Assembly: GCA_030693565.1 (NCBI GenBank)
Contig: JAUYAJ010000225.1
Coordinates: 1 to 23,747, forward strand
Length of the DNA stretch: 23,747 nucleotides
Origin: Rubrivivax sp.
GTDB taxonomy: Bacteria; Pseudomonadota; Gammaproteobacteria; Burkholderiales; Burkholderiaceae_C
Direction: 5' to 3'
Positions 1-8,031 of the stretch are shown here, one piece after another. The stretch's first letter is position 1. Each line of letters begins with the position of its first letter. A model generated the notes under the pieces. That model worked only from the letters and a program-made list of their open reading frames with translations. It was not told the origin of the DNA and did not search any database. A program made the translations under genes and the position numbers.

Positions 1-657
1 GCCGCCGGCCACGATCAGCGGCCGCCGCGCGCCCTGCAGCAGGGCGGCAGCCGCGGCGACGCTGTGCGCTGCGGGGCGCGGGGCAGACGTGGCGCGGTAG
101 CGATCGGGCCCGATGTCGAACTCGTCGCTGCGCCAGTTCACGGATGTGGTCAGCACGTCGTGCGGAATGTCCAGGTGTACGGGCCCGGGTCTGCCGCTGA
201 GTGCCTCGCGGAATGCCGTGCGCACCAGCGCGGGAAGGCGCCGCGCGTCGTGCACCACGGCGCCCCACTTGGTCAGCGGCGCCAGCACCGCGCGCGTGTC
301 CATGTCCATGAACATGCCTTGGTGCGGATAGGCCGCGGCGCGATGCTGGTTGGTCGTGATCAACAGCACAGCCAGGTTGTTGTTGAAGGCCACGCCGGCA
401 CCGGCGGCCAGGTTCAATGCGCCCGGCCCCATTTCGCCCAGCGCCACCGCGACGCGGCCCTGGCTGGCGAACACCGCTGCGGCCATCATCGGCGCCGCGG
501 CCTCGTGGCGCACACCGACGAACGCGATCGGTGACTGCGACAGCGCATGCAACAGCGCTGCGAGCTTGCCGCCGACGATGCCGAACGCTGCCGGCACGGC
601 TTCGGCCTGCAGCAGGCGCACCAGCGCCTGCGCACCGGTCAAGGTGACGGTGGCCAT
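1..657 (-). CDS. Thiamine-diphosphate-dependent enzyme, acetolactate synthase / benzoylformate decarboxylase type (N-terminal part, runs off the left edge)
   Basis: An open frame of 219 codons reads from the ATG at 657 to the window edge without a stop. It shows the pyrimidine-binding (PYR) domain of ThDP enzymes: a TGAQALVRLLQ start typical of the family, the VRHEAAA segment with the glutamate (residue 52) that activates the cofactor's aminopyrimidine, then GPGALNLAAG and LLITTNQ. A transition toward the central domain follows (GPVHLDIPHDVL near residue 160, then a segment ending PLIVAGG). The diphosphate-binding domain lies outside the window, so the substrate cannot be told: 2-oxoacid decarboxylase, acetolactate synthase-like and related activities are all possible. 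The start overlaps the stop of the upstream receptor gene by one base (TGATG), so the two are probably translated together. The fold is secure; the reaction is not. Confidence 0.85.
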   Translation of the reverse strand, partial: MATVTLTGAQALVRLLQAEAVPAAFGIVGGKLAALLHALSQSPIAFVGVRHEAAAPMMAAAVFASQGRVAVALGEMGPGALNLAAGAGVAFNNNLAVLLITTNQHRAAAYPHQGMFMDMDTRAVLAPLTKWGAVVHDARRLPALVRTAFREALSGRPGPVHLDIPHDVLTTSVNWRSDEFDIGPDRYRATSAPRPAAHSVAAAAALLQGARRPLIVAGG

Positions 658-1637
658 CAGTCCTCGGGGGTGAAGCCAGTGGCCTTGACGAGCGGACCCC
701 AGCGTTCGATCTCCCGCTTCACATGGGCCGCGAAGGCCTCTGGGGTGTCGCGCAAGGGCAGCAGGCCGATGCGCGTGAAGACCTCTTGCATCGCCGGCGA
801 ATCGAGCGCGTCCTGCACCGCCGCGTTGAGCTTGCGAACGAGTTCGGGCGAGGTCTTGGCGGGCGCATACCAGCCGAGGAATTCGACCACGACGATGTCC
901 TTGTAGCCGAGCTCGACCATGGTCGGCACCTCGGGCAAGGCGGCCCAGCGCTGCGGGCTGGCCACAGCCAGCGCGCGAAGTCGGCCCGATTTCAGGTGCG
1001 GCAGCACTTCGCTGACGACGTTGAAAGCGACCGGGATCTGGCCACCCAGCAAGTCTTGCAGCAGCGGCGCGCCGCCCTTGTACGGAATGGTCTTGAGGGC
1101 GACGCCGGCGGCGCGCTCGAACATCATGCCGGTGAAGTGCGGCGCGGAGCCGAGCGCCGGGGTGCCGTAGTTTGCTTTGTCCGGGTTGGCCTTGACCCAG
1201 CGGATGAAGTCGGCCACGGTCTTGACTTCGGGCGGCACCATCGGCCCGACCGTCATCGACATCGTGTAGGCCGCCAGTGGCGCGACAGCGACGAAGTCGG
1301 TCAATGGGTCGTAGGTGAGTTTCTTGCCGTAGGTGTGCGGGTACAGCGTGACCACCGACGAAGGCACCTGCAGCAGCGTGGCGCCATCGGCCGGCGCGCG
1401 CTTGACGAAGTCCGCCGCGATGCGGCCACCGGCGCCGGCCTTGCTTTCCAGGATCAGCGTGCCGGGGTAGCGGCCCTTGAGCTGCTCGAGCAAGGGGCGC
1501 GTGACCTGGTCGCCCAGGCCGCCAGCCGGAAATCCTGTCCAGACGACGGTTTGTGCCGGCTGGGCATTGGCCATGCTGCCCATGGACAGCGCGGCGAGCA
1601 GCAAGCTGAGACTGACCGTGCGGCGGTGTGGGTTCAT
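657..1637 (-). CDS. Bug/TctC-family periplasmic tricarboxylate-type solute receptor
   Basis: A 326-residue protein, the usual size for the Bug family. The ATG at 1637 is chosen because a signal peptide follows directly (MNPHRRTVSL, a hydrophobic stretch, then SMANA) and GGAG lies just upstream; an upstream in-frame ATG would add 26 residues that mask the signal. Family hallmarks are visible: the PAGGLGDQVTRPL ligand loop, ESKAGAGGRIAADFV, APADGATLL, then GTPALGSAPHFTG and IPYKGGAPLLQDLLGGQIPVAF. Bug proteins bind small carboxylates in the periplasm and usually work with TctA/TctB membrane subunits, which are absent here, so it is an orphan receptor as often found in Burkholderiales. Its pairing with a ThDP enzyme suggests the ligand is an oxo- or aromatic acid, which is only inference. 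Divergent from the AraC-family gene across 70 bp. Confidence 0.9.
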   Translation of the reverse strand: MNPHRRTVSLSLLLAALSMGSMANAQPAQTVVWTGFPAGGLGDQVTRPLLEQLKGRYPGTLILESKAGAGGRIAADFVKRAPADGATLLQVPSSVVTLYPHTYGKKLTYDPLTDFVAVAPLAAYTMSMTVGPMVPPEVKTVADFIRWVKANPDKANYGTPALGSAPHFTGMMFERAAGVALKTIPYKGGAPLLQDLLGGQIPVAFNVVSEVLPHLKSGRLRALAVASPQRWAALPEVPTMVELGYKDIVVVEFLGWYAPAKTSPELVRKLNAAVQDALDSPAMQEVFTRIGLLPLRDTPEAFAAHVKREIERWGPLVKATGFTPED

Positions 1638-1707
1638 GGCGGGACTCCGGTGCGTGGCGCTGGCGGCATTGGTGGGTGGATCATGTCGCGACGCTGAGCC
1701 CGAGGCC

Positions 1708-2637
1708 ATGGACATTCCGGATCACTTCGGTACATTTCCGGCCTTGATGAGAGCCACCGCCCCAGCCGTCGCCTTCCGCGAGGTTCGCCACTTCAGGCCG
1801 GATGACTGGCTGCACTGGGAGCCGATCGCGGTGCGTGGCGAGGCCATGGATTGGACGATTCCGGCGCACCGCCACGAAGGCCTGCACCAGATCCACTGGT
1901 TGTCGAGCGGCCAGGCGCGGGTCGAGCTCGACGGAGTGCCGCATCTCGTGCAGGCGCCTGCGGTGTTGATGATTGCCCCTGGTTGCGTGCACGCTTTCCA
2001 GTACGAACGCGCCAGCACCGGTCAGCAGGTGACGGTGCCGACAGCGCGGCTGGTGCGGGCCCTGGCCGCTGCGCCGACGCTGACAGCGATGTTGACGAGC
2101 ACATGCTTGCTGCAGGGCGAACCGGTGAGCGCCGACGCGGCGCGCCTGCAGGCCCTGTGCGCGGCGCTGGCCGAGGAGTTTTCAGGCTCGGAACCCGGTC
2201 GCAACGAAGCGCTGCAGGCGCACCTGGTCTTGCTGGTCACCTGGATCCTGCGCCGCGCTGCGCCGGCCTCGATCGCCGAGAACCGGCGCGCCTTGCGCGA
2301 CACCCTGGTGCAGCGCTACCGCGCCTTGATCGAACTGCACTTGCGGCGCCACCAGCCGCTGGGCTTTTACGCCGCGCAACTCCAGGTGACCGCGGATCAC
2401 CTGAGCCGCAACTGCCGCGCTGCGTGCGGACTGTCGGCGCTGGACTTGCTGCACGATCGCCTGCTGCTGGAGGCGCGGCGCTTGCTGGCCTACAGCGCGG
2501 CGCCGGTGACCGAGGTCGCGCGCGATCTCGGCTTCGACGATTCGTCCTACTTCAGCCGCTTCTTCGCCCGCCGCGCGGGCCAGGCGCCACTGGACTACCG
2601 GGCGGCGCTGCAGACCGGGCTGGCCGCGCCACCTTGA
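1708..2637 (+). CDS. AraC-family transcriptional regulator
   Basis: A 309-residue protein with an N-terminal cupin-like sensor domain (HRHEGLHQIHWLSSGQARVE, LMIAPGCVHAF, roughly residues 45-105) and a C-terminal double helix-turn-helix (about 200-300). The C-terminal domain carries the AraC signature: RLLLEARRLLAYSAAPVTEVA, then LGFDDSSYFSRFFARRAGQAPLDYR. The architecture resembles PobR/HpaA-type activators of aromatic acid genes. The ATG at 1708 is preferred; an in-frame ATG at 1747 is an alternative, and the frame stays open upstream to 1477 but that part overlaps the divergent receptor gene. The 70 bp between the two starts should hold the operator, but no clear site is visible. It likely controls the receptor/ThDP genes, judging only from position. 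Confidence 0.9.
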   Translation: MDIPDHFGTFPALMRATAPAVAFREVRHFRPDDWLHWEPIAVRGEAMDWTIPAHRHEGLHQIHWLSSGQARVELDGVPHLVQAPAVLMIAPGCVHAFQYERASTGQQVTVPTARLVRALAAAPTLTAMLTSTCLLQGEPVSADAARLQALCAALAEEFSGSEPGRNEALQAHLVLLVTWILRRAAPASIAENRRALRDTLVQRYRALIELHLRRHQPLGFYAAQLQVTADHLSRNCRAACGLSALDLLHDRLLLEARRLLAYSAAPVTEVARDLGFDDSSYFSRFFARRAGQAPLDYRAALQTGLAAPP

Positions 2638-2703
2638 CCGTCCACAGGACGCCGCCTCGTGGCAGGACGCGCCTGCACGCGCGGCGCGCAGTGGGAGCCG
2701 GCG

Positions 2704-2727
2704 GGGCCGCCGCCGTTTCGGCGGCCC
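2704..2727. terminator. Hairpin downstream of the AraC-family gene, possible terminator
   Basis: A perfect 9-bp inverted repeat (GGGCCGCCG, loop CCGTTT, CGGCGGCCC) lies 67 bp after the regulator's stop. No T-run follows on either strand, so it is not a classic intrinsic terminator, although the strong GC stem could pause or stop polymerase. Confidence 0.4.
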
Positions 2728-2743
2728 TAGTCAGGCGCCCGGT

Positions 2744-2785
2744 GGCGACTGCCGATCCTGGGGATTGGCGTCGCCGCTCAGCGGC
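2744..2785. repeat. Bulged inverted repeat with an overlapping alternative hairpin
   Basis: GGCGAC-T-GCCGATCC, loop TGG, GGATTGGC-GTCGCC forms a 14-pair stem (2744-2775) with one bulged T and one G·T pair. A competing hairpin, GCCGC-TCA-GCGGC at 2773-2785, shares its last bases, so the two cannot form together. With the hairpin at 2704-2727 this makes the 235-bp gap before the methyltransferase gene unusually structured. Apart from these hairpins and a ribosome-binding site near 2863-2870, I see nothing else in the gap. Confidence 0.45.
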
Positions 2786-2872
2786 CTAGCATGGAGCGGC
2801 ATTGCCGATGACGACGGTCGCGTGTCGACTGCAGCGTCACGGTCTTCGCTTGAGGGACGACGAAAGGGGACC

Positions 2873-3703
2873 ATGGACAACGCGCAAACGCTCTATCTTG
2901 ACCTGATGAAGAAGACGATCTCGTTCGCCCTCTGGCCCGATCCACCGGTGCCGATGGTGGCGCTGAACGACGAGAGGCCGCCGCTCAAGCGCATGCTCGT
3001 GGCCTGGGTCGACAAGTGGCTGAACAAGCGCAGCCTGCAACTGGTCAAGCGACCCGACTACAGCGAGCGCGAGCGCCTGGAAGGCCGGGTCTGGCCGGGA
3101 TATGCGGACTCGATGATCGGTCTGGCACGGCTGGACAACCTGCAGCGCAGCATCGAGACCGTGCTCGCCGACGGCATCGAAGGCGACTTCATCGAGACCG
3201 GCGTCTGGCGCGGTGGCGCCTGTGTCTTCATGCGCGCGGCGCTGGCGGCCTACGAGGACCACACCCGCAGAGTCTTCGTCGCCGACTCGTTCGCCGGCCT
3301 GCCCGAACCCGACCTCGAAAAGTACCCGGCAGACCGCGGCGACCGCCTGCATGTGCACAGCTACCTGGCGATCTCGCGCGACCAGGTGGCCGCCAACTTC
3401 AGGAAGTACGGCCTGCTCGACGACCAGGTGGTCTTCCTCGAAGGTTGGTTCAAGGACACGCTGCCGCACGCGCCAATCGACAAGCTGGCGATCCTGCGGC
3501 TCGACGGCGATATGTACGGTTCCACCATCGACGCGCTGGAAAGCCTTTACGACAAGCTCTCGCCCGGCGGTTTTTGCATCGTCGACGACTACGCGCTGCC
3601 TGGGTGCAAAGCGGCGGTCAGCGACTTCCGCGCCGCTCACGGCATCGACGAAACGATTCACGCCATCGACTGGACCGGCAGCTTCTGGCGCAAGCGCCGT
3701 TGA
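2873..3703 (+). CDS. TylF/MycF-like SAM-dependent O-methyltransferase
   Basis: A 276-residue protein starting at the ATG at 2873, preceded by AAAGGGGA at good spacing. It has the macrocin-O-methyltransferase (TylF) layout: GDFIETGVWRGGACVFM (residues 104-120) for SAM binding, VFVADSFAGLPEP (134-146), LRLDGDMYGSTIDAL (209-222) and GGFCIVDDYALPGCKAAV (232-249). Asp211 and the Asp238-Asp239 pair correspond to the acidic metal-binding residues of this family. Characterised relatives methylate sugar hydroxyls on macrolides, and others occur in surface-glycan clusters. Here the gene stands alone: no glycosyltransferase or secondary-metabolite gene is near, and it converges on garD with only 10 bp between. 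Its substrate is unknown, and a link to pectin sugars would be speculation. Confidence 0.85.
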   Translation: MDNAQTLYLDLMKKTISFALWPDPPVPMVALNDERPPLKRMLVAWVDKWLNKRSLQLVKRPDYSERERLEGRVWPGYADSMIGLARLDNLQRSIETVLADGIEGDFIETGVWRGGACVFMRAALAAYEDHTRRVFVADSFAGLPEPDLEKYPADRGDRLHVHSYLAISRDQVAANFRKYGLLDDQVVFLEGWFKDTLPHAPIDKLAILRLDGDMYGSTIDALESLYDKLSPGGFCIVDDYALPGCKAAVSDFRAAHGIDETIHAIDWTGSFWRKRR

Positions 3704-3713
3704 TCCGGCGGCG

Positions 3714-5237
3714 TCAGGTCACCGGCGCCGGGTTGAAGAGCACCAGCGCGTTGTGCAGCCGGTGTTGCTCGGCCCAGGTGCGCTGGCCGCTGGCCACTGC
3801 GAGCAAGCGGTGGAACATGGCCCAGCCGACTTCCTCGATGGTTGCCGTGCCGTCGGCGATGGGGCCGGCGTCGATGTCCATCAAGTCGTGCCAGCGCCGC
3901 GCCAGCTCGCTGTGGGTGGCGACCTTGAGCACCGGGCAGGCGGCCAGGCCGTAAGGCGTGCCGCGGCCGGTGGTGAAGACATGCAGGTTCATGCCGGCGG
4001 CCAGCTGCAGCGTGCCGCAGATGAAGTCGCTGGCCGGGGTGGCGGCGTAGTTCAGCCCGCGCGCGACCAGGCGATCGCCCGGCGCGATGACGCCGACGAT
4101 GGGCGCGCTGCCGCTCTTGACGATCGAGCCCATCGCCTTTTCGACGATGTTGCTCAAGCCGCCGGCCTTGTTGCCGGGCGTGGTGTTGGCGCTGCGGTCG
4201 GCGCCGCCGCGCGCCAGGTAGGCGTCGTACCAGGCCATCTCGTCGACCAGTCGCTGCGCCACGGCGGGGCTGGCAGCGCGCGCGGTCAGCTGGTCGATGG
4301 CGTCGCGCACTTCGGTGGTCTCGCTGAACATCACGCTGGCGCCGGCGCGCACCAGCAAGTCGGTGCAAAAGCCCACCGCCGGGTTGGCGGTGACGCCGCT
4401 GAAAGCGTCGGAGCCGCCGCATTGCACGCCCACCACCAGGGCGCTGGCGGGCACGGTCTGGCGCCGGCGCTGCTCGAGCCGCTGCAGGTGCTGCTCGGCG
4501 GTGGCCATGACGGCGTCGATCATCGAGCCAAATCCCACATGCTGCTCGTCCTGCAGGCGCACATGGCCACCGATGGCGATGCTGCCCGGCGGCAGCAGCC
4601 GTTCGGGCTGCAGCTTTTCGCAGCCCAGGCTGAGCACCATCACCTCGCCGCCGAAGTTCGGGTTCTGGCTGATGTGGCGCAGCGTGCGGATCGGGATCAA
4701 GGCGTCGGGGGCGTCGATGGCGACGCCGCAGCCGTAGCTGTGTTCGAGGCCGACGACACCGTCGACATGCGGATAGCGCGGCAGCAGTTCGCGGCGGATG
4801 CGCTCGACGGCAATGTCGAGCACCCCGGCCACACATTGCACCGTGGTCGTGATGGCCAGCAGGTTGCGGGTGCCGACCGAGCCGTCGGCGTTGACGAAGC
4901 CCTCGAAGCTGTGGCCTTCGAGCGGCGCGGCGGCGGGCGCGGCGGCACTGGCCATCGGCAGCCCGGTCAGCGGCCGCGCCGCCGGCATGTCCAGCAGGCG
5001 TTCGTGGACCCAACTGCCGGCAGCGATGTCGCGGTTGGCGCGGCCGATGGCGACGCCGTAACGCAGCACCTCGGCGCCGGCGGCCAGGTCGACCAGCGCC
5101 ACCTTGTGGGCCTGCGGCAGCTTGTCGCGCAGCACCACGCCGCCAGGCAGCACGGTGCCGGCGGGCAGGCCACCCAGGTTGCCCACGACGGCGACGTTGT
5201 CGCGCTCGTGCATGCGGATGAGGACGGGCGCGCTCAC
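3714..5237 (-). CDS. garD: Galactarate dehydratase (UxaA/GarD family)
   Basis: A protein of about 507 residues: an N-terminal SAF-like domain (HERDNVAVV onward), a linker, then the large dehydratase domain with FEGFVNADGSVGTRNLLAIT, VVGLEHSYGCGVAID, NPNFGGEVMVLSLGCEKLQPE, VGVQCGGSDAFSGVTANPAVG, ATPASDFICGT and the C-terminus FNPAPVT. These segments match E. coli GarD (as I remember it) much more closely than altronate dehydratase UxaA. The enzyme dehydrates galactarate to 5-keto-4-deoxyglucarate in the cytoplasm. Neighbouring uronate dehydrogenase and lactonase genes produce that substrate, which supports GarD over UxaA. The start is GTG: 5237 (MSAPVLIR) is chosen; GTG at 5243 would overlap the lactonase stop as GTGA and is equally possible. 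It is the last gene of the udh operon. Confidence 0.9.
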   Translation of the reverse strand: MSAPVLIRMHERDNVAVVGNLGGLPAGTVLPGGVVLRDKLPQAHKVALVDLAAGAEVLRYGVAIGRANRDIAAGSWVHERLLDMPAARPLTGLPMASAAAPAAAPLEGHSFEGFVNADGSVGTRNLLAITTTVQCVAGVLDIAVERIRRELLPRYPHVDGVVGLEHSYGCGVAIDAPDALIPIRTLRHISQNPNFGGEVMVLSLGCEKLQPERLLPPGSIAIGGHVRLQDEQHVGFGSMIDAVMATAEQHLQRLEQRRRQTVPASALVVGVQCGGSDAFSGVTANPAVGFCTDLLVRAGASVMFSETTEVRDAIDQLTARAASPAVAQRLVDEMAWYDAYLARGGADRSANTTPGNKAGGLSNIVEKAMGSIVKSGSAPIVGVIAPGDRLVARGLNYAATPASDFICGTLQLAAGMNLHVFTTGRGTPYGLAACPVLKVATHSELARRWHDLMDIDAGPIADGTATIEEVGWAMFHRLLAVASGQRTWAEQHRLHNALVLFNPAPVT

Positions 5238-5239
5238 AC

Positions 5240-6211
5240 TCACACCGCGCCACGCGCGTTGACGTGCAGCGCGTACAGCGAATGGCTGGCGGTCATGAAC
5301 AAGCGGTTGTTCTTGGGGCCGCCGAAGCACAGGTTGGCGCAGCGTTCGGGCAACGCGATGCGGGCCAGTGGCCGGCCTTCGGGGTCGTAGACCTGGACAC
5401 CGTCGAGCGCCGCGGCGTCCGCGCCCGGCGCGCCACTGCTGCCAAAGCCGCACCAGACGTTGCCACTTTGGTCGACCGCGATGCCGTCGTAGGCGCCGCT
5501 GCCGTTGGCGTCGACGTAGAGCCGCTTGTTGTGCAGGCGCGCGCCGTCGACGTCGTAGACCCAGATGCAGCGACTCGGTTGGTGCCGGCTCTCGACCACG
5601 TAGAGCCGCTGCTCGTCGGGGCTGAAGGCCAGGCCGTTGCTGCCTTGCAAGTCGTCCAGCGCCATCACCAGCTCACCGCTGTCCAGGTCGAGCCGGTAAA
5701 CGCCGTGCGGCAGCTCGGGGGCGGCCGGCTCGCCTTCCCACCAGCCCAGGATGCCGAACGGCGGGTCGGTGAACCAGATGCCGCCGTCGCTGGCGCAGAC
5801 GATGTCGTTGGGCGAGTTCAGGCGCTTGCCTTTGTAGCGCTCGGCCAGCACGGTGACGCGGCCGTCGTAGCCGGTGCGGGTGATGCTGCGGCTGCCATGC
5901 TCGCAGGCCAGCAGCCGGCCCTGGCGGTCGCGGGCCAGGCCGTTGGCATGGTTCGACGGCGAGCGGAACACGCTGACCGCACCCGAGCAGTCGTCCCAGC
6001 GCAGGATGCGGTTGTTCGGGATGTCGCTCCAGAGCAGGAAGCGGCCGTCACCGAACCAGACCGGCCCTTCGGCCCAGTAGCAGCCGCTGGCCAGCTGCTC
6101 GAGCGTGCCCGACAGCAGCCGCAGCGCCAGCGCGCGCTCGTCGAGGATCTCGATGCAGGGGTCGGGCAGGCGCGCGGCTGGCGTGTAGTCGACCTTCGGT
6201 CCCTGGTCCAT
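5240..6211 (-). CDS. SMP-30/gluconolactonase-family sugar lactonase (probable galactarolactone hydrolase)
   Basis: A 323-residue six-bladed beta-propeller of the SMP-30/LRE family. Metal-site segments are visible: WAEGPVW with Glu48, LNSPNDIVCASDGGIWFTDPP, GSNGLAFSPDEQRLYVVES and GAYDGIAVDQSGNVW. The ATG at 6211 is chosen because GGAG precedes it and the alternative at 6253 runs into dctM. Uronate dehydrogenase makes an aldarolactone, and lactonases of this family open such rings to galactarate or glucarate. Its position between udh and garD makes that the most likely job; gluconolactonase is the generic alternative. It follows dctM after 14 bp and touches the garD start. Confidence 0.85.
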   Translation of the reverse strand: MDQGPKVDYTPAARLPDPCIEILDERALALRLLSGTLEQLASGCYWAEGPVWFGDGRFLLWSDIPNNRILRWDDCSGAVSVFRSPSNHANGLARDRQGRLLACEHGSRSITRTGYDGRVTVLAERYKGKRLNSPNDIVCASDGGIWFTDPPFGILGWWEGEPAAPELPHGVYRLDLDSGELVMALDDLQGSNGLAFSPDEQRLYVVESRHQPSRCIWVYDVDGARLHNKRLYVDANGSGAYDGIAVDQSGNVWCGFGSSGAPGADAAALDGVQVYDPEGRPLARIALPERCANLCFGGPKNNRLFMTASHSLYALHVNARGAV

Positions 6212-6225
6212 GTGTCTGTCTCCGC

Positions 6226-7509
6226 TCAAAGTCCCATCAGATTGGGCAGCCACAGGCTCAGCCAGGGCAGGTAAGTCACCATCAGCAGCACGATGAAGAG
6301 GGCGATGAAGAAGGGCATCATCGCCCGGCTGACGACGCCTATTTTCAACCGCGCCACCGCGCTGCCCACAAAAAGCACGGTGCCGACCGGTGGCGTGATC
6401 AGCCCGATGCCCAGGTTCACCATCATGATCATGCCGAAGTGCACCGGGTCGACGCCGAGCAACTTGACCACCGGCAGCAGGATGGGGGTGAGGATCAGGA
6501 TCAGCGGCGCCATGTCCATCAGGCAGCCCAGCACCAGCAGCATGACGTTGAGCAGCGCCAGGATGACGTACTTGTTGTCCGAGATGCTGGTGAAGAAGGT
6601 GGTGACCTTGAGCGGGATCTGCATCAGCGTCATCAGGTAGCCGAAGCAGGCCGCAAAACCGATCAGGATCATCACGATGGTCACCGTCTTGACCGTCCGG
6701 TGCACCAGCTTGGGCAGTTCACTCCAGCGGTAGTCGCGGTAGATGAACATGGTGACGAAGAAGGCCCAGAGCACGGCGATCGACGCGCTCTCGTTGGCGG
6801 TGAACACGCCCGAGAGGATGCCGCCGAGGATGATCACCATGGTCATCAAGCCCCACAAGGCGTCGACGCAGATCTTCAGCGCCTGGCGCAGCGGTATCAC
6901 CTCGCCCTTGGGGTAGCCGCGGCGGTGGGCGATGAACAGGCACATCAGCGCCAGCGTCAGCCCCATCAGCAAGCCGGGCAGCACGCCGGCCATGAACAGC
7001 GCGGCAATGCTGACGGTGCCGCCGGCGGCCAGCGAGTACAGCACCGCGTTGTGGCTGGGCGGGATCAGGATGGCTTGCACCGAGCCGCTGATGGTGACGG
7101 CGGTGGCAAAGGCGCGCGGGTAGCCCTTCTTCTCCATTTCAGGGATGAGCACGCTGCCGATGCTGGCGGTGTCGGCCACCGACGAGCCCGAGATGGCGCC
7201 GAAGAAGGTGCTGGCCATGATGTTGACCAGGCTCAGGCCGCCGCGGATGAAACCCACCAGCACGCCGGCAAAGGCCACCAGGCGGCGCGCCATGCCGCCC
7301 TCGGCCATGATGGCGCCGGCGAGGACGAAGAAGGGGATGGCCAGCAGGCTGAACTTGTTGACGCCGGCGGCGAGCTGGATCATCACCGCGTCCAGCGGCA
7401 AGTCGATCCAGAGCGCGCCGACCAGCGCCGCCAGCCCCATCGCGTAAGCGATCGGCATGCCGACCATCATCAGGGCAAAGAAGCTGCCGAGCAGGACGAA
7501 GGCGTCCAT
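6226..7509 (-). CDS. dctM: TRAP transporter large permease (DctM family)
   Basis: A 427-residue, very hydrophobic protein with about a dozen predicted membrane segments, the normal size for DctM. Family segments are LAIPFFVLAGAIMAEGGMA, STFFGAISGSSVADTASIG, IPEMEKKGYPRAFATAVT, IPPSHNAVLYSL and, near the C-terminus, NLGIGLITPPVGTVLFV. It forms the sodium-coupled translocation unit with the small subunit encoded just upstream. The start at 7509 overlaps the dctQ stop (TGATG); a frame open upstream to 7881 is only a shadow of dctQ. Given udh, the lactonase and garD in the same operon, the cargo is probably a hexuronate such as D-galacturonate. Confidence 0.93.
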   Translation of the reverse strand: MDAFVLLGSFFALMMVGMPIAYAMGLAALVGALWIDLPLDAVMIQLAAGVNKFSLLAIPFFVLAGAIMAEGGMARRLVAFAGVLVGFIRGGLSLVNIMASTFFGAISGSSVADTASIGSVLIPEMEKKGYPRAFATAVTISGSVQAILIPPSHNAVLYSLAAGGTVSIAALFMAGVLPGLLMGLTLALMCLFIAHRRGYPKGEVIPLRQALKICVDALWGLMTMVIILGGILSGVFTANESASIAVLWAFFVTMFIYRDYRWSELPKLVHRTVKTVTIVMILIGFAACFGYLMTLMQIPLKVTTFFTSISDNKYVILALLNVMLLVLGCLMDMAPLILILTPILLPVVKLLGVDPVHFGMIMMVNLGIGLITPPVGTVLFVGSAVARLKIGVVSRAMMPFFIALFIVLLMVTYLPWLSLWLPNLMGL

Positions 7510-8021
7510 CAGTGATTCGCCTCGTAAGCCACCACCTTGCGCTCGGCCTGCGAGCCCAGCAGCAGGTGCTCGGCAACGAAGAGCAGGGTCACGCCGGCGC
7601 CGATCGGAATGGCGGCGTAGGTCACGCCCACCGGCAGCCAGGGCAACTCGGCGATCGACTGCCCCATCGTCTCCAGGCACAGCCGGGTGCCGTACCAGAG
7701 CACGAAGCCGCACACCAGCAGCATCAGGCCGTGCACCAGCAAGGCCATGGCGCGCTGCAGCCGCGGCGGCAGCTGATCGGTCAACATCGACACGGCGATG
7801 TGGGCGCCGGCGCGATAAGTGGCCGCGGCGCCGATGAAGGTGAACACCATCATCAGCAAGATGGCGATCGGCTCCGGCCACTGCGAGCCGGTGCCGAGCA
7901 CGTAACGGGTGAAGACGCCGAAGGGGATGATCAGCGACATCAGAAAGATCGCCAGCCCGGCGCTCCAGATGCAGGCCAGGTAGAGCGCGTCGAGGCCACG
8001 GGCCAGCGGGTGATCCTTCAT
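7509..8021 (-). CDS. dctQ: TRAP transporter small permease (DctQ family)
   Basis: A 170-residue membrane protein with four hydrophobic segments, the DctQ pattern. Visible landmarks are SLIIPFGVFTRYVLGTGSQW, where the FTRYV plus following W/E motif is typical of DctQ, then AYRAGAHI-like TYRAGAHIAVSML and WLPVGVTYAAIPIGAG. It forms the membrane complex with DctM; its stop overlaps the dctM start by one base. It lies 10 bp after dctP. Confidence 0.92.
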   Translation of the reverse strand: MKDHPLARGLDALYLACIWSAGLAIFLMSLIIPFGVFTRYVLGTGSQWPEPIAILLMMVFTFIGAAATYRAGAHIAVSMLTDQLPPRLQRAMALLVHGLMLLVCGFVLWYGTRLCLETMGQSIAELPWLPVGVTYAAIPIGAGVTLLFVAEHLLLGSQAERKVVAYEANH

Positions 8022-8031
8022 CGGCGCGCTG

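Noticed and set aside
1477..1707. N-terminal extension of the AraC-family regulator
   Set aside because: It overlaps the signal-peptide region of the divergent receptor gene and adds no family sequence. The normal family length is reached from 1708.
3714..5237. Altronate dehydratase (uxaA) as the name for the dehydratase
   Set aside because: Key segments and the C-terminus fit GarD better, and the operon supplies galactarate, not altronate; uxaB and uxaC are absent.
3213..5390. A 725-codon open frame on the plus strand
   Set aside because: It runs across the end of the methyltransferase gene and antisense to garD, with low-complexity Ala/Arg/Gly/Val-rich translation and no recognisable domain. 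It is a shadow caused by high GC.
6439..7515. A His/Gln/Asp-rich 358-codon frame antisense to dctM
   Set aside because: The composition reflects the complement of hydrophobic codons in a membrane protein gene. No start context or motif supports it.
7510..7881. N-terminal extension of dctM upstream of 7509
   Set aside because: The extension overlaps dctQ in another frame and is Arg/Ala-rich. The TGATG junction and the typical DctM N-terminus at 7509 decide the start.
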